From NCBI GenBank assembly GCA_037833965.1, contig AP031358.1:4410001-4474000 (forward strand): 64,000 nucleotides of DNA. The letters are read 5' to 3'. The notes beneath the pieces were generated by a model. The model was not told where the DNA came from, ran no database searches, and saw only the letters and a list, made by a program, of their open reading frames with translations. Positions 1-13,700 of this stretch are shown in pieces. Position 1 is the first letter of the stretch. Every line of letters starts with the position of its first letter. The translations under genes and the position numbers were made by a program. The DNA comes from Marchantia polymorpha subsp. ruderalis. Taxonomy: Eukaryota > Streptophyta > Marchantiopsida > Marchantiales > Marchantiaceae.

Positions 1-2690
1 TATTTTTATATAAATGGATTTTTTTCCATTACACAGATATCTTAATTATTTACGAATTTATTACTCGTAGCTTATTATTATTCATCATAACAGGTCAATT
101 TACTTATTGCAATCAATTTAAATGTTAAACATGTGAACTTTTTTTAAGAATTTTGTATAATGTGGGTATATTTTAGGAACAAAGCTGATGATTATTTTCT
201 ATTTCAGATTTCGCATTAAGGACAATGAGGGTGCTGTAAAAGAGTAAATTCATTGACAAAAATATACCAACACGACCGCTTAAAATAATCGTAATCTCAT
301 GCTTTGCCTTTTGTATAAGCTTTTGTCACAGAGTCCAAATGGTCATTTAGGATCCTTATCAAATTTGTCACGAATTTTTGTAAAGTCTACATTAAATAAG
401 ACTGAACACAGTTTTAATTATTTTTCTACGCATTGTATTGTACTTCACTAATGAAAAGTGCATATCATGAGTTTGATGCGATTAAAAGTAATTAGAACTA
501 TATATAACGAAATGAATACACTTTATTATCGATCTCCGTACATAGTAGAGGATTCTTTCCACAAATCTAGCATATTTTCATTACCATGAAATGAAACATT
601 TGATTTTAGGTGTGTAGTATTACCAAAAAATAGTTGGTATATAGAACTAATGTTCAGATCTAGACAAATCGGAATGTCACAAAGAACTTATTTTTTCATC
701 CTGCTTTTTTTCAATGATAACGAAATTACATACATATCATAATAATTGAATTTTCTTTGCATATCCTGATTGTATTATATGTACTTTTGTTGGTCAAATT
801 TCTGTCAATTAAGTTTAACGTCACATGTTTAATGGTGACTTGTCTTAAAGATTTATGCAGTCATCCTCCAGCGAGTACTAAAACGTTTGCTAGGTCATTA
901 CTCGTGCTATGTGTAGACCGATGAAACATTCTCACAACGCAATTACTCCACCTTCATGCTGCATTACCTCCACAGGTTTACCTTCCAAGTAAACGAGAGC
1001 TAGACTGGTAGATCATAATTCTCATCAACTTGGAATAAAATGTTGGGATGAGCACATTCAGTCATACAGAAAAGAAAAGATCAATTGTATCTCTCTGATC
1101 ATGTTTTAGAACTGATAATATAATATAATTGTTGTTTCCAAAGATGTTCTTATGAATTATAAAAAGGATGAGCGCTGCCCCTAATCACTTTTAAAACTTA
1201 GTCACAATGATTTCAGATATATACCAGTACTTAAGTAACAATGAAAAACTAGGATGTCCATAATTCTATCAACCTTTTATCTTACCCCATAAACTCATGT
1301 GGAAATTTCCGAATAATCATTTGAAGGGACGGGATATTCGGAGGGTGGGGTCACATGGATATAAATATTCGATTGAAGATCTAAACAAGCCACCTCACTG
1401 CATAGTCGACCTTGTATCTTTAGACTGAGTGGCTTTAGCGTGTAGAATATTCGTGTGATGCTTCATCGATGGAGTAGCTCACATGGCACTTTTCGAGGAA
1501 CACAAGGAGAAGATAACCATAAACGTAGTGTACATTTGCTTACGATAATGTGTTTGGTTTCATAAATATTCTGACTCTTTGGTGGGTTTTGCCATCCACA
1601 TGAACGAACGTTGCAAATACTGCAAAAGCCCTGTATGCATATATATATATATATATGCATATATCTAATACTTTACAGTTGAGATTGTGCAAGCCGGCAA
1701 CATAACTCCGACTTCCGTTTGCTTCGTGTGAGCTTGTTCACTGAGAAAGGTTCGATGATTTCGATGTGGGATAGACTTCTGCAAGCCTGGAAAAGAGTCT
1801 TCGCTTCACGAGGTGCAACGGAGGTTGGGAAGTTAAGAAAACGGAAGAGACGGTGCCCCATGGAATAAAAGCACAGTACAGTAGCTAGATTCAGTTTCTT
1901 AGTCAAAGAGAAATGAACTCTTCTCACGTTCACGTCTTAATGCATGAAGTACGTTTCGGATTCCATGGCATTGTTTTTTATAGAACGTGATATTATATTC
2001 TCGATGAGGATCCTCCGACAAAATAGCAACGATTCAGCTATCTTTTGCAAGTTTACGGAAATAACATTTCCAGGATGTGAGGAGAGAGAAAAAGAAAAGA
2101 TAATGTACGAGAGGAAAGCGTTCTGACAAACCAGCAAAACAAACCAAAGCTCGGGAGATTGAAAGGTTGGAGATCTCCAAATCACGTGCCAGCTTTCAGA
2201 ATCACCGCTCTCATGATGTACAACTCCACCGATGGGTGTGGATTTGTTTTACCTACTGCAGCACGTTGCCTCCGGTAACTCGTCTCTTATCTCGGGCGGG
2301 TAAATCCGGGTTCCCCCCGATCTGGGGGGTTTTCGTTGTTTTCCCCGCACCCTATTTTGCCTTTCTATCCTCTCATGAGAAAAAGCTTGTTGCCACGTTC
2401 AGTACCCCATCGCCATCGCCTCCATGTATTTCCTTCCGACCAGAAGAAAAGATGTGCAACTACCGGGCACATTGCCATTGTCATTCGTCCGAGTGGACAT
2501 GAGAAAGGTATTGTGACGAAAAGCAAAAGGCGAATTCCGTCAAACGCAAGGAAGGCAGCAGCAGCAACAGCAGAAGAAGAAAATGAGCGAGAAATTGGTA
2601 ATAAGTATGAAAAAAAAGGAATCGGTCGTAATAAGTGGCTAGGTTAGGTGCAAGCGAAGGGAAGGGAAGTGAAGGCAATGACATTGTTAT
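1..2690. other. AT-rich intergenic region, no gene recognised
   Basis: No open frame here resembles a known protein or has convincing splice signals. The first 1.3 kb is AT-rich. A short TA microsatellite lies near 1637-1656. The sequence becomes more GC-balanced after about 2200, on approach to the myosin promoter region. The short open frames on both strands between 1463 and 2650 look like chance frames. Confidence 0.6.
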
Positions 2691-4780
2691 GAGCTGCCAT
2701 GTTACTCGGTGCGTCATAATCTTTGGGGCAGCAAGAAATGGCAAAAGGGTGGCAAAAGGGTGGCAAAAGGGGGAAAAGATGGCCGGCCCGCTGGGGCGAT
2801 GGCCCGATGGCAGCCGGGTCCGGTCGAAGGAAGGGAAGGCGCTGGCACCGCGCGGAGCGCGAGAAGGAAACCCTAGCGATGGACCACCGGGGCCCGACAC
2901 GTGGCCGCGGCAGAGCGCTGCAGAAGTCAGAATGTGCCGAATAGGGCACATGTGAAGAAGATGGCGCACGGGCCGGCCCTCCGTCGGGGGGACTCAACGA
3001 GAGTTAAGGTTCCGCCGGGGGGGGGGGGGGGGGGGGTGGGGGGCAGCGAGAGCCGAGACGACCCACTTCCGAGAGGGTGCGCGCGCGGGTTGCGAGTGGT
3101 GCCGTGGTGGGAGCGTGGTCGTGTACTATGACCCCCCCCCTCCCCCCCTCAAGTGAACGTGGAAGTGGCAGGACGAGGGCAGGGGAAGAGAGGGACGGGG
3201 CGACCGAGGGAAAAGTGGGCGTGGTGGCGGAAAAGTGGTGAGTGACAGGAATCTGAAAGTTGTGCGGTCAGGCGGTCCGTCGGTCCATCGGTCCGTCAGT
3301 CCGTCGGTCGGTAGCTCTCTCTCGTCGTCGTCGTCGTCGTCGTGGTAGTCGAGGTGGTGGTCGTCGTCGGCGTGGTCGTGATCGTCGTAAGAGGGTAGCG
3401 GGCAGCAGCTGCAGGTCCAGGAGAGGGGGGGGGGGGGGGGGGGCATATAGTACAACTTGCGCAACGCGCTCATTGGCGAGAACGGCGAACGAGGTAGATT
3501 GCGCGGGCAGGGCAGCAACGGGCAGGGAAGGGCAGGGCGGGGCACGGACGACGTAGCAAAGTAAAGCTGGAGGCTTTACTGGAGGCCTACTACTGGGAGA
3601 CTGTGGGGAAGCGTCTTTTGGGAGGGGATTTGAGGCTGTAGAGGGCGGCGAGGCAGAAGAAGGAGAGGGAGGGGAGGGGAGGGGAGGGGGAAGGGGGAGA
3701 GGGAGGGGAGAAGAAGAGGGAGTCAACAGTCAATCATTTCGGACCACGCTTAAAAAGGATTTAATTTTCGAAACGGGAAGTTCGGAACTCGCCTGCGGCA
3801 CTCGCCTGCTCGGCCTTGTGTGTGTGTCTCGGGTCCAGTTGCTTTTACCACGACGACGCTTGCAGCTCTGAGATCGATCTCAGAACTCCGGGGGAGAGAG
3901 GGAGGAGAGGAGGAGAGAGAGATCCAGAGATCCATCCTGATACAACACCAAACAGGGTAGAGTGGAGTCTCGGCGAAGGGAGTCATCTCATCGAACGAAG
4001 GAAAGAAGAAGAAGAAGAAGGAGGAGGTGGAGGAGGAGGAGGAGGAGCGGCGAAGGAAGGACGCTCCGCGCGGTCGAGCAGCGCGAGACACGACGACGAC
4101 CGGGAGAAGGAAAATCGAGAGAGGCAAAGCCAATCTTAAGATCGGCATGGGACGAACAGCACGCCAGTGGAGCAGGTCGAAAAGAGGCGAGTGAGAGGCA
4201 GAGTGTGAGAGAGAGGAGAGTGCGCTTGAGTGTTGTGCCGGAAGGCTGTGGGAATTGGTGTGTAGATAGACAACACGCAGGTGGATGAGTGTTAGTTTTG
4301 TGTTTTCCTCTAGCAATACAAGGTGATGGAGCTGCAAAGAAAATGGCAAACGTGCCGCTTGGGATTGCATTGGTGATACTCGATATTCTGCCCTTCGTGA
4401 TTTTATTGGTGCAAGGCTTGAGCGGATACTGGCGAAGCTGGACTGGACTAGGTTCCACCTCTCACGACGAGACGACAGCGCGTCGATCGGCTGCGATTCG
4501 GGTTCTTGGTGCTCTTGTTCGGTCCCAGGATAGGAACCTTGCTCGCCCGGGCGGGACTGCCCTAGACATCGGTCAATTAAAGAAAGCTCTTGACACTTCT
4601 GCACTGTCTTTGGAGTTCAAGGTGGCTGACAGATCTTCGTTGCATCCGACGGGCAGGAGGGCGTGTCTTTCTTCGAGCAGGGACCGTGGCGACCTACATC
4701 CTGCGCGTCGTGTATTACAACCCTGATGCTGAGGCACATCTGATTTGAATCCTCATCAGCAGCCACCTTGTAGATCAACC
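2690..4780 (+). promoter_or_regulatory. Probable promoter and long 5' leader of the myosin XI gene
   Basis: This GC- and purine-rich stretch directly precedes the proposed myosin start codon. It holds a run of 20 G (3017-3036) followed by one T and six G, C-runs at 3132-3148, TCG/CGT triplet repeats near 3323-3345, a run of 19 G (3425-3443), GGGGA-type repeats (3660-3715) and GA/GGA repeats (3890-4060). I see no clear TATA box and cannot place the transcription start. Long open frames on both strands here come from the low-complexity, stop-poor composition. Assignment to the myosin gene is by position and orientation. Confidence 0.5.
4289..4726 (+). CDS. Possible upstream ORF (145 codons) in the myosin leader
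   Basis: An open frame with ATG at 4289 and a second in-frame ATG at 4343 ends 54 nt before the proposed myosin ATG at 4781. After the second ATG the peptide has a hydrophobic stretch (VPLGIALVILDILPFVILLV) that could be a membrane or signal-anchor segment. The rest is charged and resembles no family I know. If the myosin transcript starts upstream of 4289 and keeps this exon, the ORF would act as an upstream ORF reducing translation of the main frame. It may equally be chance. There is no evidence that it is translated. Confidence 0.25.
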   Translation: MLVLCFPLAIQGDGAAKKMANVPLGIALVILDILPFVILLVQGLSGYWRSWTGLGSTSHDETTARRSAAIRVLGALVRSQDRNLARPGGTALDIGQLKKALDTSALSLEFKVADRSSLHPTGRRACLSSSRDRGDLHPARRVLQP

Positions 4781-7700
4781 ATGGTTAGTAGCACTCCTCT
4801 CTCTCGTTTGTCTCCACTTTCCTGCTTCTCGGTGCCATCCCCGTGCATTGGATTGCCGTGATGAGAGATCCGAGTGATTCTGTACAATTTATGTTGGCAT
4901 CAATTCGTTTCCCGCCTTCTGACGACCGGCGCCGGCGTTCCTGTCCTACGAGGAAGGAGATCAGAAATCCACGTGATTTGAGCTAGAAAATACAACCGGA
5001 GACACACAGCAGGTTCTGCGAAGACATTTCTGTCCACCGAGTTTGGTTACATTACCATTCACGGATGTCGGCAGCCAGTGTTAGTGATTTTGTGTTACCT
5101 TGCGCGATCGTGGGATCCCCATCGTCCTACACTCCCGCAGTCTCGTAAATATAATTGATCTCCGACGCATTTAGATTGAAGAGCTCTGTAGATTCATCGG
5201 ATTGACTCATCGCAATTTCCCTCAGCTTTTTAGTGTATCGGTGCATCTGGCGACTCCACGCAACATGGCACATCTATTGAGAGCTGAGAGGTAACACCCC
5301 GCTAGCGTGGCCGATTTGGCAATCGAGACAGTTTCCCTTCAAACTTTGCCAATCTACGACACCGGTACAATGTCATGGTTGGTCATATATCCCTCAGTAC
5401 TTTTATGTTATCAACACTCAATGGTAGGTGCATTCTTGCTTGCACTTCAAGGCGATCATCATAACTGGTTGAATCCGCGATCTTGCCTGCTTCCAAATGT
5501 GGGTTCCTATTTAGTTGGTATGCATCGAGCGAAGGATCCAAGTTTTTTTGTAAGGATCAGAGCTCAGCTTGATCACGTTCCGCACAAGGTGACAGATGCA
5601 GTGGTAGCAGTCTCTGCCTGGGAGGAAACTTACTAGGATCTCGTGGTATGGGCCTACGGCGCTAGTCTGAGTAGCAGCCACATGCAACCTCAAACCATGA
5701 GGTCCAGGTCATGGGTCACGCGAAAGGGTTCAACAATACTAGTTCCAGTGTAAGCAACTCTTGTGGGCTAACGAAGTATAAGAGTCGAAATTATCACAGG
5801 AGTGGACTTCTGTACGTAGTCTGATTATTCACAATCTCGCCAACGCCATCTGGATCGTATGCAGATCGAGTGAGATTATGTTGTATACAGGTCCGCGAAT
5901 GGTCTCGTTCGTGCATGGTTCATGCTTACGCAAATCTGAGCCGATCCGAGTTTCAGAAATCCGAGTTTCAGAAGTTTCAAATCCACGCTGACTTTCGACC
6001 CCTTAAATAGATATCTTGGTCGATGGGAAAAGAATGGTGAGACATCCTGACCAACTGTCTCACATTCAACTGGTGTTACCTTTTTACTACCATGCAGGCG
6101 ACTGCAAATATTTCAATCGGATCGCAAGTATGGGTAGAAGATTCCAACCTGGCCTGGGTGGAGGCTGAGGTGTTGGATTTCGATGGCAAGCAAGTTAAGG
6201 CGCGAACCATCAATGGAACGACGGTAAGAATTTTGATCCTGTGTACCAGTTTGCACTTTCCAAGTAATACAAGAAGGCACTGGAGTGGAAAATAAAGGAA
6301 CTCAACACTCGTCAGTATTTTTTTCTGGTTCATGAGGTTAATATCATTGGATCTGCTCTTTATCGCGTCACATGTGATTCTAGCTTAAGTCTTTTGACCC
6401 TCCAATTCAAAGTTATTGGTGTATAGTCGAAGTCATGGTCTAGATCCATTCTCCTCCCTCTATGGTTTAGACTCTTCTTTCGGCTTTACGAGCTCTGTGC
6501 TCCAAATACTAAATGTTTTGGGCTTCGTGCAGGTCGTGGCCTCCGTTTCCAATGTACATGCCAAAGATTCCGATTCCCAGCCAGGAGGAGTGGATGACAT
6601 GACCAAACTGGCATACTTGCATGAACCAGGGGTTTTGTACAATCTTGCAAGTAGATATGAGCTTGACGAAATATATGTAAGTATTTCTTCTCAGGTTGTC
6701 TTCCAGGATATTAAATGAATTGTATAGGCTCTAGAACTTGGAAATTTGGATCTTGTAAAACTTGACATCATGTTGATGTACGTTACTGAAGAATGTAGTC
6801 GAATTTGGAGACTTCCTATATGACAGCGACTTTACAGTTTCCTTTATGGAGATTAAAGTTATGGAGTCGATGAGGTCGCATGTCTCAGAGAATGGATTAT
6901 TTCAGAACTTCTTTCTATAATACCGTCTAACCTTCATCTTGTGGTTATTACAGACATATACCGGGAATATATTGATAGCTGTAAATCCTTTTGCAAAGCT
7001 TCCTCATCTTTATGACAACCACATGATGGAGCAATATCGTGGAGCTCCACTGGGAGAACTGAGTCCGCACGTATTTGCAGTTGCCGACAGTTCTTATAGG
7101 TGATTGTACATTCTATTCTACAGAAGAAACTGCAATTTTGCATCAGAAGGCTTCATTACGAGCCTTACGTGCATGTTGTCAGCCGCCTCTACTTATCGGC
7201 TGCCTATTCTCGGACTCTTTTCTGATATGATAGGCTGTGTGGTCTACACTGATGACTAGCTTTGAGTCCCTTCCAAGTCGTATTTCTGAGAAGGGTTTGT
7301 TTGTTTTTAACTCTCACCCAGGGCAATGATCAACGAGAAAAGGAGTCAGTCTATTTTGGTTAGTGGAGAAAGTGGAGCTGGAAAGACTGAAACTACGAAG
7401 TTGATCATGCAATATTTAGCCTACATGGGTGGGAGAGCAAATACTGATGGAAGGACAGTGGAGCAACAAGTTTTGGAGGTAGGTGCTTGTTAGCGCCCGG
7501 AACTTTTATTCCCGCATCTTGTCAAGCGGAGCGGGTGAGTGTATGTGGAGCTCTGAAAAACTGAGTTTGTGATACAGGAGGATACGTAAGGTTATTCGTA
7601 AATTGTCTCTCGAAATTACATTTCCGTGCACCTTTTCGTTCTGCTCAAATTTGTAATCAACTGACACGGATGTTTGTCTGTCGGCAGTCGAATCCACTTC

Positions 7701-10700
7701 TCGAAGCATTTGGAAACGCGAAGACTTCTCGCAATGACAATTCTAGGTGAGGACTTGAACTGTCGATTGTTTTTTTGTTAAATCGTTCATCTTTTTCTGC
7801 CATTCGGCTGCTTATGAAGCTAAGCGAGTTTCATTTGTTTCCAGCTTATACAGTAATATGAGCCGAAGACGTCGGTCTTGTCTTGGAGACAATTTTTGAC
7901 TTGACATCTGGGCAACTGTGCAGTCGCTTTGGAAAGTTCGTGGAGATACAATTTGATCGTAATGGGAGGATATCCGGAGCTGCTGTCAGAACATATCTAC
8001 TAGAAAGATCTCGTGTTGTACAGATTGCCGATCCAGAGCGCAACTACCATTGTTTCTATCAGCTATGTGCTTCTCCAGAGGTAAGATGCTGAGGTTATAT
8101 ATCTATACATATATATTTTTGGGGTAGGTCTACTTGTCACAATTGGGTTTCCTTCGGGTTCTTCACATATTGGTTTCGCCGGTGGCTACTGACGTTCGTG
8201 CTGATCTCTATCCTGTAATTTTTCCAGGATTCTGAGAAGTACAGACTTGGTGATCCGAGGAGCTTCCATTATCTAAATCAGAGTCCAGTCTTTGAGTTGA
8301 ACAACGTGAACAACGGGCGGGAATACATCAAGACGAGGAGGGCTATGGACATTGTCGGCATTAGCCCTGAGGAACAGGTAGTTTTAGCCTCTGATCGCGG
8401 CTAGAGTCAAGCGCCATCCTTTAGATCAAAATATCAGATATGTTTCTACGGTTAAATTTAAAGATAACTTCGTTGCCTATCGGTGGACATCTGAACACGG
8501 CAATTATAAATTTCCCAGACTTGTGCTACATCTTTTTCCTGGTCTAATTTGTCTCTGTTCTTTCTCTTAGTAATACATGAAAGCTGAAATAAAAAAAAAG
8601 AAAAAGTGACGCTATTCATGGTTAGCGTAATGGTGTGCTGTGGGGTTTTTTTAGCGTCTTCACGGTTTGAAACGTCCACCTCATTTTTCACTTCACTTTT
8701 TATCCAGGAAGCAATATTTCGAGTGGTGGCTGCTATACTGCATTTGGGAAACGTGGAGTTTACAACAGGGAAAGAGGCCGATTCATCAATACCGAAGGAT
8801 GAGAAGTCTAAATTTCATCTCAGTGTGGTTGCGGAGCTTTTGAGGTTTGTCACCATAAGCAATCTAAATTAGGTCATCGGAGTTTTGTGGAGTGTCCCAG
8901 ATTTTCGTCGAGCGATAGATATGTGAGCTGTATCTCAATACGGATTTTGGAGAAATGCAAAATATGCCAACATATGAACGCGTTTTTTGGATTGTTGCAG
9001 GTGCAATAGCAAGAGCTTACTGGATTCGTTGTGCGAGCGCATCATTGTTACACGTGACGAAAATATCACCAAAACTCTAGATGCTTATTCTGCTACAACT
9101 AACCGTGACACTTTGGCGAAGACGATCTACTCGAGATTGTTTGACTGGTAAGCAGTACATTGCTTACACTGCAGCCTATGTTCTTATAATAATTTTCACT
9201 TTTGTTTTGGTTTTTGTTTTTCTGGAATAACTCTTGCCTGAATTAACTTGTCTTCACTTTTATGTCGAGATTGAATACGTGATGCCCGTGCTTGCAGGCT
9301 GGTCGACAAGGTCAACAAATCTATTGGGCAAGATCCAGATTCGACCACTTTGGTGGGAGTCCTTGATATTTATGGTTTCGAGAGCTTCAAGGTTAACAGG
9401 TATGTCTTATAGATACAGTGCTCGTCTTAGACTTACTTATGTGGTGCTGGTTAGTTCATGCAAAGGTCGTCTTCTTAAACTCCTCTAATATATTGCCTGC
9501 TTTGTCAATGCGTCCAGTTTTGAGCAGTTTTGTATCAATCTCGCCAATGAGAAGCTGCAGCAACACTTCAATCAGGTGTGTATCCGTAAATTTGAACTAC
9601 TTGAAACCTTTACATTAAAACAGTGTTCATATCTCCGTCTGTGTCCTAATACATTTGGTCAAATGGCGGAGAATCAAACGTTCTGTTGCTGAAGTACCGT
9701 GGTCCATCTACAGCATGTGTTCAAGATGGAGCAGGAAGAGTACACGAAGGAGGCCATCAATTGGAGCTACATTGAGTTTGTCGACAATCAAGATGTTCTT
9801 GATCTCATCGAGAAGGTGCTGTTCGTCAAAATCCTCGTTGCTTGAGCTCATCCACCTGACGTCTTTGAGGCTGAAAAGTGTTCGAATTTTACCCGGAGTT
9901 AGATCAAAAGTCGAGTTAAGTCCTTATGATTCAACTAAAGGTCGTATAACTTATAGACTTCGTGCAAGTTCGAACATTGGATAATGAAGACTATTGAAGT
10001 GATCCCCGGCCCATTCTTATGTATTCAAGCCTAAATATCTAGTTTTGAGTATTTGTCGAGTTGGCCAATGTAACTCGAACATATGAGGTCATTTATTTTT
10101 CCGCTTCTTATTATTTGGATCTGAGGACAAGAGGTCGTACCATCGAGTGAATAAGATAATACGGAAGAGTGCTTCAAGTGAAGAGAACGGTTCACTATCT
10201 TATTATCAGTAGTTGTTCGAAGCTTGTCCGTAGGACTGTAATACTGTAAAATTAATTACAGATTCCCTCGCTGACCTTATTTTTCACGGTTGACTGCTTA
10301 CCTTATTGGTATCGATCATTTACAAGGTTTGTCTGTCTTGTGGTCACCTTTGCAGAAGCCTGTCGGGATCATAGCTCTTCTGGACGAAGCCTGGTAAGCT
10401 TTTTTTTTTATATTCACTTTCATGCTACAGTTCCACCGTATCCACGAAGCTCCAAACGTCGTATAATTGTATATAATTGTATATAATTTATATGACATAA
10501 TGACGGCATGCATTACTGAACGCAAAGGTTTGCCTCTTGTTTGAAATATTGAACTGATTTTTCCATCTCATTCGTGGTACAGTATGTTTCCCAAGTCAAC
10601 GAATGAAACGTTCGCGACAAAACTGTTCCAGAGTTTCAACAGGAACAAGCGCTTCAGCAAGCCCAAGCTTTCTCGTACTGATTTCACAATCAGTCACTAT

Positions 10701-13700
10701 GCTGGCGACGTAAGCAGTTTATTTCGGCACTTTCTCGAATCGAATCCCGCTTGGTTGTTGGGTTGTAGATTTCTTGCGTTTTCAGCTTATACAAATCCTT
10801 CGTTGATTTCTCGAAATTTTCCTCTTACTGCAGGTGACGTATCAGACTGACCTCTTTCTCGATAAGAACAAGGATTACGTTGTTGCTGAGCATCAAGCTT
10901 TGTTGGGATCTTCTTCGTGTTCATTCGTGGCTGGCCTCTTTCCTCCTCCTTCGGACGAATCTTCAAAGTCGTCGTACAAATTTTCATCCATCGGAACTCG
11001 TTTCAAGGTGTTACCGACTTTTTTTCCCGTGGAACAATAAGTGGCAAGGATATTGATGCATAGTGTTTTAGTTCTTTTCCTCCCCTTATCGGATTTGTTC
11101 TTTAGCGAAGTGGTGGAGATAATAGCTTGATCACGGGACCCCCTTTTCCATCATGATGTATGTATCCTTGCTTGCGTCTCAGCATCAGCCGCGTCTGCTA
11201 ACAACGTTTGTGTTTGCAGCAACAACTGCAAGCCCTCATGGAGACTCTGAATCAAACTGAACCTCATTACATTCGGTGTGTGAAACCAAACATGGTCAAC
11301 AAACCTGGTCGGTTTGAGAATGTGAATGTGCTCCAACAACTTCGATGTGGTGTAAGTGCTCTTTTTGTGTCTTTAACCCTTCAAGTTATCTATCAAATGA
11401 ATATCAATGAAGGACTAGCCCTTCAGTGGTTTGCAAGTCTCACCACATGTAAGAGCTTTTGGCGGCTTAGCTTAGTCCTTTAGAACTTCGTTTGTGAGTT
11501 CTAAGTCCTTGCATTCATAAAATTGAGACTTTAATACCTTTTAAAGTAATTCTTGTAGTTTTCTGATTTGATTGATCTTTTGAACTCTCCTGTCTGGCGA
11601 CTTGACTTGATATTTATATCTCTGTCTCCAATGAAGAATTGGTCTTCAATACGCTTAAATTTTCTGGCAGTTTTCATGACGTTTTGTCCCCAATTACAGG
11701 GTGTTCTTGAAGCGGTGAGAATCAGTTGTGCTGGATACCCAACCCGACGGACCTTCGATGAGTTCATTGACAGATTCGGCCTTTTGGCTCCTGAGCTCCT
11801 GAATGGAAAGTAAGTGACAGGAGCACGTCTGTCGTTTTCAGTGTTCTGAAAACCTCGTTTTCAGTTTCAGTGTTCGCTGTAGCTTGACACTCTTTCTTGT
11901 CATCTTCCAGTTACGATGAGAAGACTGTCACCGAAAAGCTTTTGGAGAAAATGGGTCTTGTCAATTTCCAGGTACTGTGGACTGGAACTTATGGTCAGTA
12001 GTCTTGTTGTTGTATTCCATTCACCTTCTCATTCTTTACCTCAGAGTGACTAGGGAGTTCAAATTTCATGGGTTAGCTACTTTTCTGGTATAGCCTCCCG
12101 TTCCTTGAACTATTCATTCTTTGGTTACTCATAGTCTACTCCGTTTTATTCAGGTGGGTCAAACGAAAGTGTTTTTGAGGGCAGGCCAGATGGCGACGCT
12201 GGATGGTAAGAGGTCAGAACTTCTAAGCAATGCGGCAAGAACCATTCAGCGGCAAGTTCGTACATTTTTGGCCAGGAGAGAATTCACGAAAAAGAGAAAG
12301 GCCGCTGTCAAAATCCAGGCTTGCTGGCGAGGTACAAGACTCCTCACTTAAAATCATCCTTGCTTTTGTTGTCGATACTTTCAGTTCGTTTCCACGTTCC
12401 ATCAATTGAAAGATAGATTTTAGTTTAGTCAATCCTCTATGTTCTGTGTGGACTGACATATTTTCGACTGACTTTTTAGGAAGGATGGCACGGAAGCAGT
12501 ATGAAGATCTTCGGAAGGAAGCTGCTGCTGTGTGCATTCAAAAGCATGTCCGCAGGTGGTTGGCTCAAAAGTCATACGCGAAAACGCGCAAGGCTGCTAT
12601 TTTTGTTCAAGCAGGAGTCCGTGGTATGATTGCTCGGAAGGAATTCAGACGCAGACGTCAAACCAAAGCTGCAATCATCATACAGGTATGCAAACGATGT
12701 CTATCTCCAAAGCCGTCTAAACTCTTACTTTTTGGCTTACGTGGTCCTCATACCTTCAATCGTTACTTGTGTCGTTTCTTAACTTTCGGAAGTATCTAAG
12801 TTTGAAGCTCCTCCGAGTATGTCACGTCAGAATATCAAAGTAGGTTAGAATTTTCTTCAATTAGTTCTTAATACTGCTTTGTGAGCGCAGACACGGTTCC
12901 GTGGGTACAAGGCTCGCTCTGACTACCAAAAGTTACGCAAAGCAGCGGTCGTCTTCCAATGTCAATGGAGAGGCAGGGTTGCTAGACAAGCACTCAAAAA
13001 GCTCAAAATGGTGAGTTGTCCTTGATCAGACGTAGGTTGTCACCTTTGCATTACTATCGTCAAAATGCTTTCTGTATTTTAATAATATTAAATCTCTCTC
13101 ATCATTGATTGGATCATTCCAGGCTGCAAAGGAAACTGGTGCGCTACAAGCAGCTAAGACAATGCTTGAGAAGAGATGCGATGAGCTTACCTGGCGTCTG
13201 CAACTGGAGAAACGTATGCGGGTACGTGTGAATATGTAGCTATTCAGTTTAGTATACCCTCCTAACAGTGACTTTTTTCTTAATAAGGTAATTGAACCGG
13301 CTTCAGATTACATAATATGCATGAGTGTTTGTATTTGATGCGTGAGAGAGAAAGAGAGATCTCTGATCTGTCTTTTTCTTATGCTAATAATTCTTACCTC
13401 TTCAGGTGGTTAGCCGAATCCGATGTTCGACCTTCCATACTGGCACGAGGACAAGTCGTTGGAAACTATATATTTTTGACTAAATTGTGAGGTTGTTTCT
13501 TGTCTGCATGATTGATTGTAGACGGACTTGGAAGAGGCCAAAGCTCAGGAGATCTCCAAGCTTCAAGCCTCCTTGCAAGATATGCAGCTGCAAGTCCAGG
13601 CCGCAAGCGACAGCCTTATCCAGGAGAGAGAGCAAAACAAAATGGCACTTGGACAGGCTGTGCTTGCTGCCGAAAGGGTCCCCTCTGTTGAGGTCACTGA

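Noticed and set aside
3750-4604. 284-codon minus-strand open frame opposite the myosin leader
   Set aside because: Ser/Leu/Phe-rich peptide produced by GA/GGA repeats read on the other strand; no domain and no splice or start context.
5307-5636. 109-codon frame in the first myosin intron
   Set aside because: No family resemblance, and it lies between a good donor at 4784 and a good acceptor at 6097.
6092-6094. ATG used as myosin start
   Set aside because: Possible, but it forms part of a strong acceptor (CTACCATGCAG); splicing from ATG 4781 gives a more typical N terminus. Kept only as an alternative.
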